This document shows positions 11,187 through 20,948 of a DNA stretch of 64,000 nt, piece after piece. A model generated the notes under the pieces. That model worked only from the letters and a program-made list of their open reading frames with translations. It was not told where the DNA came from and searched no databases. Position 1 is the stretch's first letter; each line of letters opens with the position of its first letter. A program made the translations under genes and the position numbers. The stretch spans positions 85,995,421 to 86,059,420 of the forward strand of contig CM036158.1 in NCBI GenBank assembly GCA_020631735.1, given 5' to 3'. Origin of the DNA: Saccharum officinarum. Lineage: Eukaryota; Streptophyta; Magnoliopsida; Poales; Poaceae.

Positions 11187-12282
11187 ATGGCGGCCGCCGT
11201 GATCTCCATGTCCTCAAAGGTGGCTGCAGTCGCTGCACTGTTCGTGGTGCTCGCGATGTACACCGACGCGGCGAGCCCCAACGGCGGCTGGCAGGCGGCC
11301 AAGGCCACCTGGTACGGCGCGCCCAACGGCGCCGGCCCTGACGACAACGGTACGTGCGTGCGTCCCCGGACACGGTGGGTGCTACTACCATCGCCCGTGT
11401 GCATGTCTGACGTTGTCGTGTCATATATCTGTGCAGGCGGCGCGTGCGGGTTCAAGAACACCAACCAGTACCCGTACATGTCCATGACGTCGTGCGGCAA
11501 CGAGCCCCTGTTCAAGGACGGCAAGGGCTGCGGCGCATGCTACCAGGTAGTAGAGTACTCTACAAATAAATTACTAGTTAATCCAGACACAGTTACTACT
11601 CCAACCTGGTCAGTTAGTTTGATAGTAATTTATTTGTAGAGTAACCCTCAACCATTGCAGTCCTGGTCAGTTAATTTGATAGTAGGTCAACCGTAGCAGT
11701 AACCCTTTAATATCCTCGATACTGACGACGTTGTTGAAAATCCATCAGATACGGTGCCTCAATAGCACCCACGATGCTTGCTCCGGCAGAGCGAAGCGTG
11801 TGATCATCACGGACATGAACTACTACCCGGTGTCCAAGTACCACTTCGACCTGAGCGGCACGGCGTTCGGCGCCATGGCCAAGACCGGGCTCAACGACAA
11901 GCTCCGCCACGCGGGCATCCTCGACATCCAGTTCAGGCGGGTGCCCTGCAACTACAAGGGCCTGAACGTCAACTTCCGCGTCCAGGTGGGGTCCAACCCC
12001 AACTACTTCGCGGTGCTGGTGCAGTACGCGGGCAAGGACGGCGCCGTGGTGCAGCTGGACCTGATGGAGACCAACAGGGCCACCGGCAAGCCGACGGGCG
12101 TGTGGACGCCGATGCGCGTGTCGTGGGGCGCCGTCTGGCGCCTCGACACCAAGCGCCCGCTGCAGCCGCCCTTCTCGCTGCGCGTCCGGAACGGCTCCGG
12201 CAAGACGCTGGTGGCCAGCAACGTCATCCCCGCCGACTGGAAGCCATTGACCGACTACCCCTCCTCCGTTCAGTTCCCCTAG
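11187..12282 (+). CDS. Beta-expansin (three exons)
   Basis: Expansins are secreted proteins that loosen grass cell walls without hydrolysis; beta-expansins act on arabinoxylan-rich walls. Exons are 11187-11349, 11437-11546 and 11749-12282, giving 268 residues, and all introns are GT-AG. A signal peptide covers about residues 1-28. The double-psi beta-barrel domain follows ([40 protein letters not shown]) with the diagnostic [13 protein letters not shown]. The C-terminal CBM63 beta-sandwich begins near VPCNYKG and ends with SVQFP. Exon phases match the second beta-expansin at 61008-62174, including a middle exon of exactly 110 bases. A TATA box lies upstream. Intron 2 holds a perfect hairpin. 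No lesions are visible, so it is probably functional. The exact EXPB member number cannot be decided here. Confidence 0.95.
11557..11642. repeat. 18-bp perfect inverted repeat in expansin intron 2
   Basis: ACTCTACAAATAAATTAC at 11557-11574 and its exact complement at 11625-11642 are separated by 50 bases. Next to it the phrase CCTGGTCAGTTAGTTTGATAG recurs with one change around 11660. It may be a small foldback insertion or a local duplication. Confidence 0.85.
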
Positions 12283-13588
12283 CCGCACGCTGCGATCACC
12301 CGGATCAGACATTGTTATTCATCCGATTGATTATGTTGCTTAATTATGTGTTGTCGTTGTGAGTAGAGGCTACAACCTCGTTCCATTATCTAAAAAAATT
12401 GTGCTGTCGTTGTAAGTACGTGTCTTAAGATGCGTGGGATAATGGAGGAGGCAATGTGATCTCCCGCCCACCATCGCAACATTTGAAATAATAACATGCT
12501 GTTTGTTTAGGCTTTTGTTGTTGATTGAAAAGGTGGCTCTTACGAGCTACTGAAATATTCGCACTAGGCTGCGCTTTGTTTGGGCCTCGCGACTCGCGTT
12601 TGCGCCGTAGCGACGGGCGCGCGCGGGCGGCTGGGTTACTTGTGCTGTTGTGCACGCACGGCGGAACGGGCTGCTTGCGGAGGTACGCTAGCTGCTTACG
12701 CTTCACGTGAGCAATGCCACAGCTCAGGGCTACGGGCGGCCGCATCCTCTGCTTGCGATGTTACCCTCATTGCACGGATCACAAGTATAGGGCATGTTTG
12801 GATCCTGTGAATTGAAACAAATATCTACAAAATGCTTCTCATTTCATTATTAGATTATTTTTCAATTTCTATCAATTCTTGAGAACCAAACAGAGCTTGA
12901 TCTTTGGGAATGAGTGAAAAATGGAGAAATTCTACAAAAGAAAATCCTATAAAAAGCTTTAGGAATAAAGAATTCGGTTGCTACAAATCTTATGAAATTC
13001 TTATAGAATGGCTTGTTCATAGGAATTCTGAAGGAATTTTACCAATAGATAAAAATTCAAGGAAACTTTCTCTTATCGAATTATTATGTTTTTTCAAGCG
13101 CTCCATCCAAATGTTTGATCTTGTGTTTCATGTATTATTTTCAATATATGGAATTCAATATATTCGTGCATTTAATTTCATTTTTCCTATTCTATGTGAA
13201 TCTTGCGTTCCAAAGAGACACCTAACTGTGATCATAATCGTAAGATTGTGTGGGGACTGCACTAGGAACTCAGGCATTCGAAGGTTGCTTCTACGTGCAT
13301 TGGCGGTGGTTTGTTTACATACACAACTGCATTGGCGGTGGTCAAATCAATATTTTTTTGGTAGGATTTGTGTCAGCAAGTGCCTCATTCCAAACACATG
13401 CAAGAATGTAAGTGTAATTTGGGTTTGGGTGGTTGCAAAAATGTATTGTATGAAAAAATAATTCCACTAAGAGCATTCTATTTTTGGTGCCCAGAACCTA
13501 CCACATTATGGAGTCAGATCTTTTTGGTTGGCCTCGGCCACCTCTGGCCACCATCAGTTGGCCTCCAGCCACCTCTGCCCACCCACCT
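12283..13588. other. Region downstream of beta-expansin 1
   Basis: Contains the 3' UTR of the expansin gene, then a GC-rich patch (12588-12775) that shares words such as TACGCTAGC, CACGTGAGC and CTGCTTGCG-like segments with 4930-5215. Next comes an AT-rich segment of transposon-like character (12790-13120) starting GGGCATGTTTGGATCC. No gene is supported. Confidence 0.4.
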
Positions 13589-13654
13589 CCAATTGGCCCA
13601 TTGCCACTTGGGGCCTGCAAGCCAATTGGCCCATTGCCACTTGGGGCCTGCAAG
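13589..13654. repeat. Tandem duplication, 33-bp unit, two copies
   Basis: The unit beginning CCAATTGGCCCATTGCC is repeated exactly (13589-13621 and 13622-13654). It lies in a stretch rich in GGCC words. Confidence 0.9.
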
Positions 13655-14832
13655 AGCCGGCTGGGATCCATGTTTTCCTAAACACTAAACGATAAACAAT
13701 CGGTCACCCTTCGTTTAGCGTTTAGACCGTTTAAACGGTGTTTTGTAACACTCCAGTGTTACGCAAGCATTTGCATGGCAATCATATGCATGGCATTTCA
13801 TATCATCCTAATCATACATGTTAATATTATAATTTGAGTGAAATAAAAGCTTAGAAAGTGGTATTTGAGATGTAATATATTAATGTGCTAATCACATTCC
13901 ATCAAAATTGTGTGCAACTATAAATTTCATATCACTTAGAATGATAAGGAAATTTTTGGAGCCACTAAATCACTCAAAGTTTTGTCAAAGATTTGTTTTA
14001 AAAATGTATTTTGAAAATATTCAAAAATCCTCTCTAAATTAGCTTTTATTCTAAAAATCAAAATCTATCCAGATTTGGACTTTGGTCTTAAAAGCAAAGT
14101 TGTAGAGAATTAAATTCTAAGCAACTTTCATTTTTGGGCCATTTTCAGAAAAGGTCGTTTGCTTGCCAAAAATTGAATTTGAAAACTGTAAATAGAATTT
14201 TATTTGAATTTTCTCTGGAAAAATAAAAAGGAAAAACAATTTCAGCGCTAGCAGGCCGCCGCCACCCTTTCGGCCCGTCGGCCGAAGCGGCCCGCGCCAC
14301 CCCCGCGCGCGCGCACCCGCGCAGCGCAGCGGCCCAGCCCGCGTCCGCGCGGCCGCCTCCTCCTCCCGCCGCTCGCGCGCCTCGCTGTCCGCCGCGGCAG
14401 AGCACGCTCGCCGCGTGGCGGCCGCATGCCGGCGACGACACCCCGCGTGGCCTCCCGTGGACCCCGCGCGCTCCGCCTCAAATCACCGCGCGCGCCTGGC
14501 CTCCATCCACTCGCCCCCTCGCTCGCTCCCCCTCCACTCCCCTCTCCAAGAACCGAGCGGGCGAGCGGCTCACCGCCGAGAGCTCCACCTCCGCTCCCCC
14601 GTTCCGACATCGACCCTCCACCGTCACCAAATCCGTCTTGCACCAAGCTTCGCCACTCCCTTGCCTCCTCCGAACGAGCGCCACCATCGCCTTGCTCACT
14701 CCGGTAGGACACCAATTGGGCTTCCTCGTCGTGCCACCGTGACGGAGCCGCCGCGCTTGCGCTCCGGCCACCGTCGCCTCCGCTCCTCCCCATCTCTATC
14801 GAATTGCGCGTCGATGTTCACCGTGTCCCCGC
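13655..14832. other. LTR-like or leader-like sequence interrupted by Sirevirus A
   Basis: From 13744 the sequence starts TGTAACACTCC, includes an 8-bp-arm palindrome (13745-13762), is AT-rich to 14240 and then strongly GC-rich up to the insertion point of element A. This layout resembles a grass Gypsy LTR, but there is no second copy in the window. Open frames in the GC-rich half are compositional. Confidence 0.35.
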
Positions 14833-16440
14833 TGAAAGGATCAAGATGCCCAAGAGGGGGGGTGAATTGGGCTTTTCTAAAAATTAAATGCAAGAAATAA
14901 ATCCTACAAGCCGGAATTCACCCCTAGTGTCTACTTGTGTTCCTAGAGAGTCTACCGATACAAAGTTTTGCACCCTAGTTTCCAATCCTAGTCTAGCATG
15001 GCAAGTCTAGGAATGTAAACAAGCAATGAAAGTAAATACGAGAATGTAAATGCTTGAAAGTAAAGGGGCAAGGAACACGGCGATGTTTTTCCGAGGTATC
15101 GGAGAGTCGCCACTCCCCACTAGTCCTCGTTGGAGCACCCGCGCAAGGGTGTAGCTCCCCCTTGATCCGCGCAAGGATCAAGTGCTCTCTACGGGTTGAT
15201 TCTTTGACACTCCGTCGCGGTGAATCACCCACAACCGCTCACAAGATGAGTTGGGTCATCCACAAGCTCCGCCGGATGATCACCGAACTCCCAATCACCA
15301 CCAAACCGTCTAGGTGATGGCGATCACCAAGAGTAACAAGCTAGAACTCTCACTTGACCACTACGAGCCCAAATGAGAAAGTGGATGCACACTTGCTACT
15401 CTCTAATCGCTAGTGAGGAACTCTCAAGCTTTGATTCTCAAATCTCTATCCTCACTAGTGCTCTTGCACTCCCTTGCACTCCAAAGGTGTTTATCAGCTG
15501 ATCAAATGAGCAAGAGACCTCTAAAAGAGGTGGTGGGGATGTATTTATACACCCCACAGACAAAACGAATCGTTACCTGCTGACTCAGCAAAACACGAGC
15601 TGACCGGACGCGCCGGTTGAACTGACCGGACGCGCCGGTCGCTCGTAACGGTCGAAAACCGAAAAACAACTGAGTGACCGGACGCACCGGTCAGAGGTGA
15701 CCGGACGCGTCCGATCGTGCAGGGAGCATACTGTACTCGCACCGGACGCGCGGCCGCGTCCGATCGGTGATGACCGGACGCGTCCGGTCGTCTCTGGACC
15801 TTACTGGACTGTGACCGGACGCGCCGATCACACCCAGGTCGCGTCCGATCGGGTGTTTCCCTCAAGTGACACGTGTTGACTTCTGACCACCGTGTTCGGT
15901 CCTCGCGAGGACCGCGTCCGGTGTTCAGAGCTGAAACCCTAGCCGCGGAACTGAACTGACCGGACGCGTCCGGTCATGCCGAGGACCGCGTCCGGTCATG
16001 GGAAAAATGACCCGAAACTCTCCGAAACGCGTCACAACTTGAACCAAGTTACTTCCAACTGAACTTTGAGCTATTCTAGAGCTGCCTAGCGCCAAGTTTA
16101 ACAAGTGTGCACCACACCTAAACATAGGACTCGCCTAGGTCAAGCTACCCGCTCATGCCCCCCTTAATAGTACGGTCAAAAGAGAAAAACGAAGATCCTA
16201 ACGACTATTCCAAATGTCTCTCAACACCTCGACATCCGGAACTAACCGTCCTTAATCTTGACGTCACTCTTTTGAAAACCGAAACGATTTCCATCAAGGG
16301 GCATGAATACCATGGTGCCCAAAGCAGTTAAAACCTCCATGACCTAACTTACCAAAGTTTCTGCAAAACACACGTTAGTCATGGTAATAAAGCGTTGTCA
16401 TCAATTGCCGAAACCAAACCTCGGGGCCTAGATGCTTTCA
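14833..16440 (-). repeat. 3' LTR of Sirevirus A (1608 bp)
   Basis: Begins TGAAAGGATCAAGATGCC on the plus strand and ends GATGCTTTCA, so it has TG...CA ends. It matches 26583-27971. A TATAAATA lies at 15542-15549 on the minus strand, and an array of ACCGGACGCG-type palindromic words occupies 15600-15990, upstream of that TATA in the element's sense. Confidence 0.93.
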
Positions 16441-16454
16441 ATCTCCCCCTTTTT
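16441..16454 (-). promoter_or_regulatory. Polypurine tract of Sirevirus A
   Basis: On the minus strand AAAAAGGGGGAGAT directly abuts the 3' LTR, the position where plus-strand DNA synthesis is primed. A similar purine tract (16854-16867) overlaps the last codons of ORF3. Confidence 0.85.
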
Positions 16455-16846
16455 GGTGATTGATGACAACACTAAGATATAAAAGATTTGAGTTGAGGTT
16501 TTCGAGCATGCATGGTTCACATAAGCAAAAAGCAATAAGCACAAGGGGTTAGGAATTGCTTATGTGCCCCAAGCCAAAAGAGTGTACTCATAAGATAAGA
16601 CAAAGAACATTAGTACACATACAGATATAGCTCATAAGAAATCAGAGTAAGGCACGGAAGCACAACCTTAGAGCTATAATTAAAAGAGGTGACAAGCGCT
16701 AACACTGTGACTGGATAAAACATTAAGGCTCAAGGTTTATCACATGACGACATGTCACACGAATGCAATGACTGAAAAGTAAACATGATGCATGAATGTA
16801 GCACACAAGAAAAAACGAAAACCCTCTCTCAAAACTCCCCCTGAAA

Positions 16847-19354
16847 CTACTCTCTCTCCCCCTTTGGCATCAAGCGCCAAAAAACTAAACTAAGGATCTG
16901 ACGGGGGACAGACGGAGTCGTGTCGGGTGCCGAGGTGCGCGGAGTAAACACGAAATGTAGAGAATCTCCCTCAGAATCTGAGCTATCTGGCTGACCCTCT
17001 GAAGAAGCATGTGGCTGTGTAACTGTCTGGGTCTGAACGGCAGGAACAGGTACTGTCGTAGTAGCAACAAGAGGATCCGTCTGAGTGACCTGAGCCTGTA
17101 GCGAGCCAATAGCAGGAGGATCTGTCGAGGCAACTGACGAAGGTAGAGTCTCTGTAGTACCGGTCCCTGTCACTGGAGGAATAGCTGCCTCTGAAGCTGA
17201 CAACCCTGAAGAAGTAGCAAAGGTAGTGTGTGAGGGCGTCGGCTGACCAGTCAACTCGCTGTAGGTAGCACTGAAATCACCAAAGGGTGTGCCTGTCAGG
17301 AGATGAGGGCGAGGCTGGTCTGAAGGTGTAAACCCCGTGTGAATAGGCATGAAGCTCGGGGACTGGAATGACTGGGGAACTTGCTGCTGTGGGGATGTGA
17401 ACTGGAAACCCGGCTGTCCCTGACTCGATGGATCACTGGATTGTAAAGCAGAAGTCAGGACAGAAGCAGGCGGAGGAACCCCAACAGTGACTAGGTGGCA
17501 CAGGAGGTCCAAGTACTGCTGCTGACTAGCTGCAGTCTGTTGCTGAATCTCGTACTGCTGTCGCTGCATTTCAACCTGCTGCCTCTAGATCTGAAGCTGC
17601 TGACGCTGAAACTCGTCCTGACGAGCCTGAATCTGTGCAAGTGCTACAGCTGTGTCCTGAGCCTGTCGCTGTATCTGCTGTTGCTGCTGCTCCTATACCT
17701 GGGTCAAACTCTCAAGTATCGCCACCATGGCAGGGTCTGTGCGGGAGGCTGAACTAGAGCCACCGGCCTCATGATCGTGAGACCGAGGAGACCGGTACCT
17801 GGGGATGGGCTGGTAGTCCTCATCAGTGCTGTCAGATGTCACATCCTCAGGAAGATCAGCAGGCTGAGCGTCAAGATCGGCAAGCTCTGCCTCTGCAAGC
17901 TCATCAACTGTGGCGTCCTGCTCAGCTGCTGTCTCAGGAACCTCAGGTCACACCCGCTGTCCTGGCACTGGGGCCTGATCTCTGGTGACTGAAGCCCAAA
18001 GCTGACGGATATCATACTCAGGGAAAGCAGTAGTCGTATCTGATATCTCAGCTTGGATCTCTGCTGGTAGCTGAATGGATGATCTAATAATGAAGCAGAT
18101 CTAGTGTGCATAGGGCAGCTGACGATTACCCTTGAAGCCCTCAGCTATGGTGTCCTCCATCTCACTAAGTATGAGATCCCAAATGTCAAACTGTGTCTGT
18201 GAGAGGAGGTGGTGAACAACCCATAGCTGCATCCGAGTCAGTCCCTCTCTATAGCCAAGTCTAGGAAGTAGAGTGCGTCTGACTATAGCATCCAGAACTC
18301 TGGCAAGTGGTGTCAAACTAGCAGGCGTGCGACGAGACCCTTCGCCAAAAGGCTCACGGAAGCAGGGTCGAACCAAGTCTGTAGGTGGCACTGCACCGCC
18401 GTGAGGGCGTCTCGGTGGAGGAGTCTGACCAAAGCACAGCTGATGTATCTTCGTGTTGGAAGCTGGGAGTCTGAGAATCTCCCGCACTCTGGTGCTGTAT
18501 AGGCGGTGATCGCGGCCTCGGAATGCAAAGTGAATGAAATCATGGGCAGGATCAATCCATAGTGAAGCATAAAACTCTCTGACCCATGTGCCGCAGTATG
18601 CACCTGTCCGTCCAAGAAGATCTGACAAGCCTGGCAGAAAGGACAGGTGCGGACGTAGCTGCTCTCCCACAACCTCAACTAGTGACTCAAGTCGACAGAC
18701 CCTCTGTGGTCGGAAAGCAATACCGCTGTCAACTAGAGCCCTGTAGAAATCCTCCTGAAGTGGGGTATAAAAACCTTCTGAAGCTCTGGGATCCCTCACA
18801 GGTGGAAACCACCGACTGACCTCCACGAACCTCAACCCCTGCACCTGACGTGCTGTAGCACCCCTCAAGTCAAAGTGCTCGACCGGGGGTGAACCTCTAG
18901 CTCTGGGAGGAGGACGTGCTCCACGACGCTGACCCTCTGGCCTAGGAGTCACCTGAGTACGTGCGCGTGTGGAGCGGCGACGTGGTGGAGACTGAGCTGG
19001 CTGCTCCTCTATGTCCTCTGTAGCCTCTGGAGCCTCTGTGGCCTCTGGAGGTGGATCAACAGACATACCCTCTGTAGCTCCAGTATCCTCAGTACCCTCA
19101 GTGGCCTCTGTGCCGAGCTGTCGACCTTCAAGATGAAAGCGACGCTTGCCTATGCGTATGCCACTGCTCCTGCCACCTCTCTCTGCCTGCTCTGCTGCAT
19201 CTGCCACGGCCTGAGCAATCTCTGCCTCTGTAAGTGTCTTCTTCTTCTTTCTGGCCATGACCTTGATACGCTTTCCACGTGCAATCTCAGACCGACGAGG
19301 AGGACTGTCGTCCCCGTCACCAGGAGCACCACCGGCGTTCTTGCAACGCACCAT
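16847..19354 (-). pseudogene. ORF3 of Sirevirus A (PF20167-like domain, four in-frame stops)
   Basis: An extra ORF between pol and the 3' LTR, as in many Sireviruses; its role is unknown. The likely start is the ATG at 19352-19354. The N-terminal part has a basic stretch (KRIKVMARKKKK) and acidic and proline-rich spacers. The middle third (WFPPVRDPRASEGFY, WVREFYASLWIDP, ILRLPASN) resembles the putative plant transposon protein domain PF20167. The C-terminal part is Gln- and Ser/Thr-rich. One frame runs the whole length but is broken at 18101-18103 (TAG), 17948-17950 (TGA), 17693-17695 (TAG) and 17585-17587 (TAG). The true stop at 16847-16849 overlaps a polypurine tract. There are no frameshifts, so decay is by point mutation. 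Confidence 0.8.
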
Positions 19355-20130
19355 GCTGACAAACTGACCGAAAACCTCTGTAAGATGGTGAACTATCACT
19401 CGAGAGGCTTGGCCTCAGTCCGTATCCGCAGGCTTGGCCTCGAATTCAGCAAACTGATCTCACCCTGACACACGACAGACTCGCTGCAAAGACGGAATAG
19501 AGAGATCTACTATAAACACATATAAAACTAGAAGGTACGAATCCTTAGAGATAGCAAGCATATGAGATACGAAGTGAATCGAAACGCGAAGCTACCTCGG
19601 ATCGACGAGACGACTGACAAGGTGAGGTGACCTAGATCGCGAGATTCCCGAAATCGCCGAACGAGCTCTCGCGAAGAAGACGACGCGCGACGAATCTCGT
19701 CGACGAACGATCGTCCGACGAACCCTAGGGTTAGGGTTAGGGCAGATCGACGAAAAACGATCGGAGGCAAGCACGAGTCGTTCCAATGTCGGAGATGAAG
19801 CTGGCTTGCAGGAGCGCGGCTCACAGGCGGTGGTGGCACGTTCGGGCGGCGGCGACGCGGCGGTGGCGCGAGGATGGTGGCGGCGCGACTGCGAGCGAAG
19901 GCTGGCACGGGCAGGAGGCGCGCAAGGGCGGCTGGCGCGCGCGCGAGCAAGGCTGGCCTTGCCGGAGGCGAGGAAGACGGCGAAGCGGTGGCTCACCGGC
20001 GGTAGGCGGTGCGGCGGTGGCGCGAAGTGCGGCGGTGGCGAAAAAAACGGCGGCGGCGCAAGGAGGCTCGGGCGAATGAGAAGGTACGGTCGAGGACGAA
20101 CCGTTTTATGAAGGGGTTAGATCCGCTCGA
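19355..20130 (-). promoter_or_regulatory. GC-rich leader ahead of ORF3 with telo-box and candidate splice sites
   Basis: Read on the minus strand this looks like a plant promoter and 5' leader. It has a TATA-like CATAAAAC near 20104-20111, a GC-rich stretch, and a tandem CCCTAACCCTAACCCTA telo-box near 19725-19742. There is a possible donor (GATCCGAG then GTAGCTTCG, near 19598) and a pyrimidine-rich acceptor ending TTTGCAG at 19484-19490. The ATG of ORF3 follows about 130 bases later. The acceptor could equally serve a spliced RNA started in the 5' LTR. This is inferred from motifs only. Confidence 0.4.
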
Positions 20131-20133
20131 CGC

Positions 20134-20455
20134 GTGATGACCGGACGCGGTGGTGCAGCGTCCGGTCACACTCCAGTAAGCTCCTGGAGTGACCGAACGC
20201 GTCCGGTGAGGACTGACCGGACGCGGTCAGAGTCCGGTCGAGGGGAGCTCGGGAAATCATCGCGAATGACCGGACGCGGTGGTGGTAACCGGGACCGGAC
20301 GCGGTGGTCAACAACGGCGCGTCCGGTGCAGCGTCCGATCACTAGATCTGGAGTTGGTCTTCTGGATGACCGGACGCGCTGGTGGACGCCGGGACCGGAC
20401 GCGGTGGTGAAGCATCACTGCGTCCGGTGCAGCGTCCGGTCCAGCGTCCGGTCAC
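20134..20455 (-). repeat. Internal array of CG-rich palindromic words in Sirevirus A
   Basis: At least ten ACCGGACGCG, GCGTCCGGT and related words alternate here, as they do in the LTRs. The phrase CCAGTAAGCTCC inside it also occurs in the LTR of element B (near 35840). It lies directly upstream of the ORF3 leader in the sense of the element. Confidence 0.85.
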
Positions 20456-20948
20456 TGTTCTTCGCCCTTCTTCGTTCCGAACTACGACGCGACTTCTCCC
20501 AATCAGGTTCCAATTCAAAAAGACACAAATATACACCAATTGGAACACGATATGAGTGACCTCACTCAAACCCTCAAATTTTTCAAAATAGATTGCCTTA
20601 GGCTAGTAATATTTTTAAGAAAATAGGCAATAAACACCCAAGGAGCAACGTATGGCCATGCACTAGAGTTTTTGAACCTTTAGGAGCGTCAAAATGCTCT
20701 CTCTATCCATGGACGAACACAGAGGTTGCTCAAAGCTTAACCGAAAAGAAACGACAAGGACAACAACCATGCATATGCAATGTAATACAAGAAGGTAAAA
20801 CTAGAAAGCTTGTCAAGTTTGATCCACGGTTAGGCTTCTTCACTCCTCCAAAGAAGGGTTATCGTAACCGTGTTAGCCAAGCCCTAAAAACAATGCGATA
20901 AAATAAACATGGCATATTATACAATGCAATGCAAGGGACAACACACGC

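Noticed and set aside
13589..13654. Two 33-bp direct repeats considered as a CRISPR array
   Set aside because: Directly adjacent copies without spacers, in a plant genome.
14248..14793. Overlapping frames of up to 181 codons in GC-rich DNA
   Set aside because: Arg/Pro/Ala/Gly composition only. Several frames on both strands are open at once, as expected from GC content.
19725..19745. Telomere-like repeat considered as an interstitial telomere
   Set aside because: Only three imperfect units; in this position it fits a telo-box of a plant leader better.
19528..19996. Minus-strand frames of 134-140 codons ahead of ORF3
   Set aside because: They lie in the leader-like region with a telo-box; the composition is that of a GC-rich 5' leader and no motif is present.
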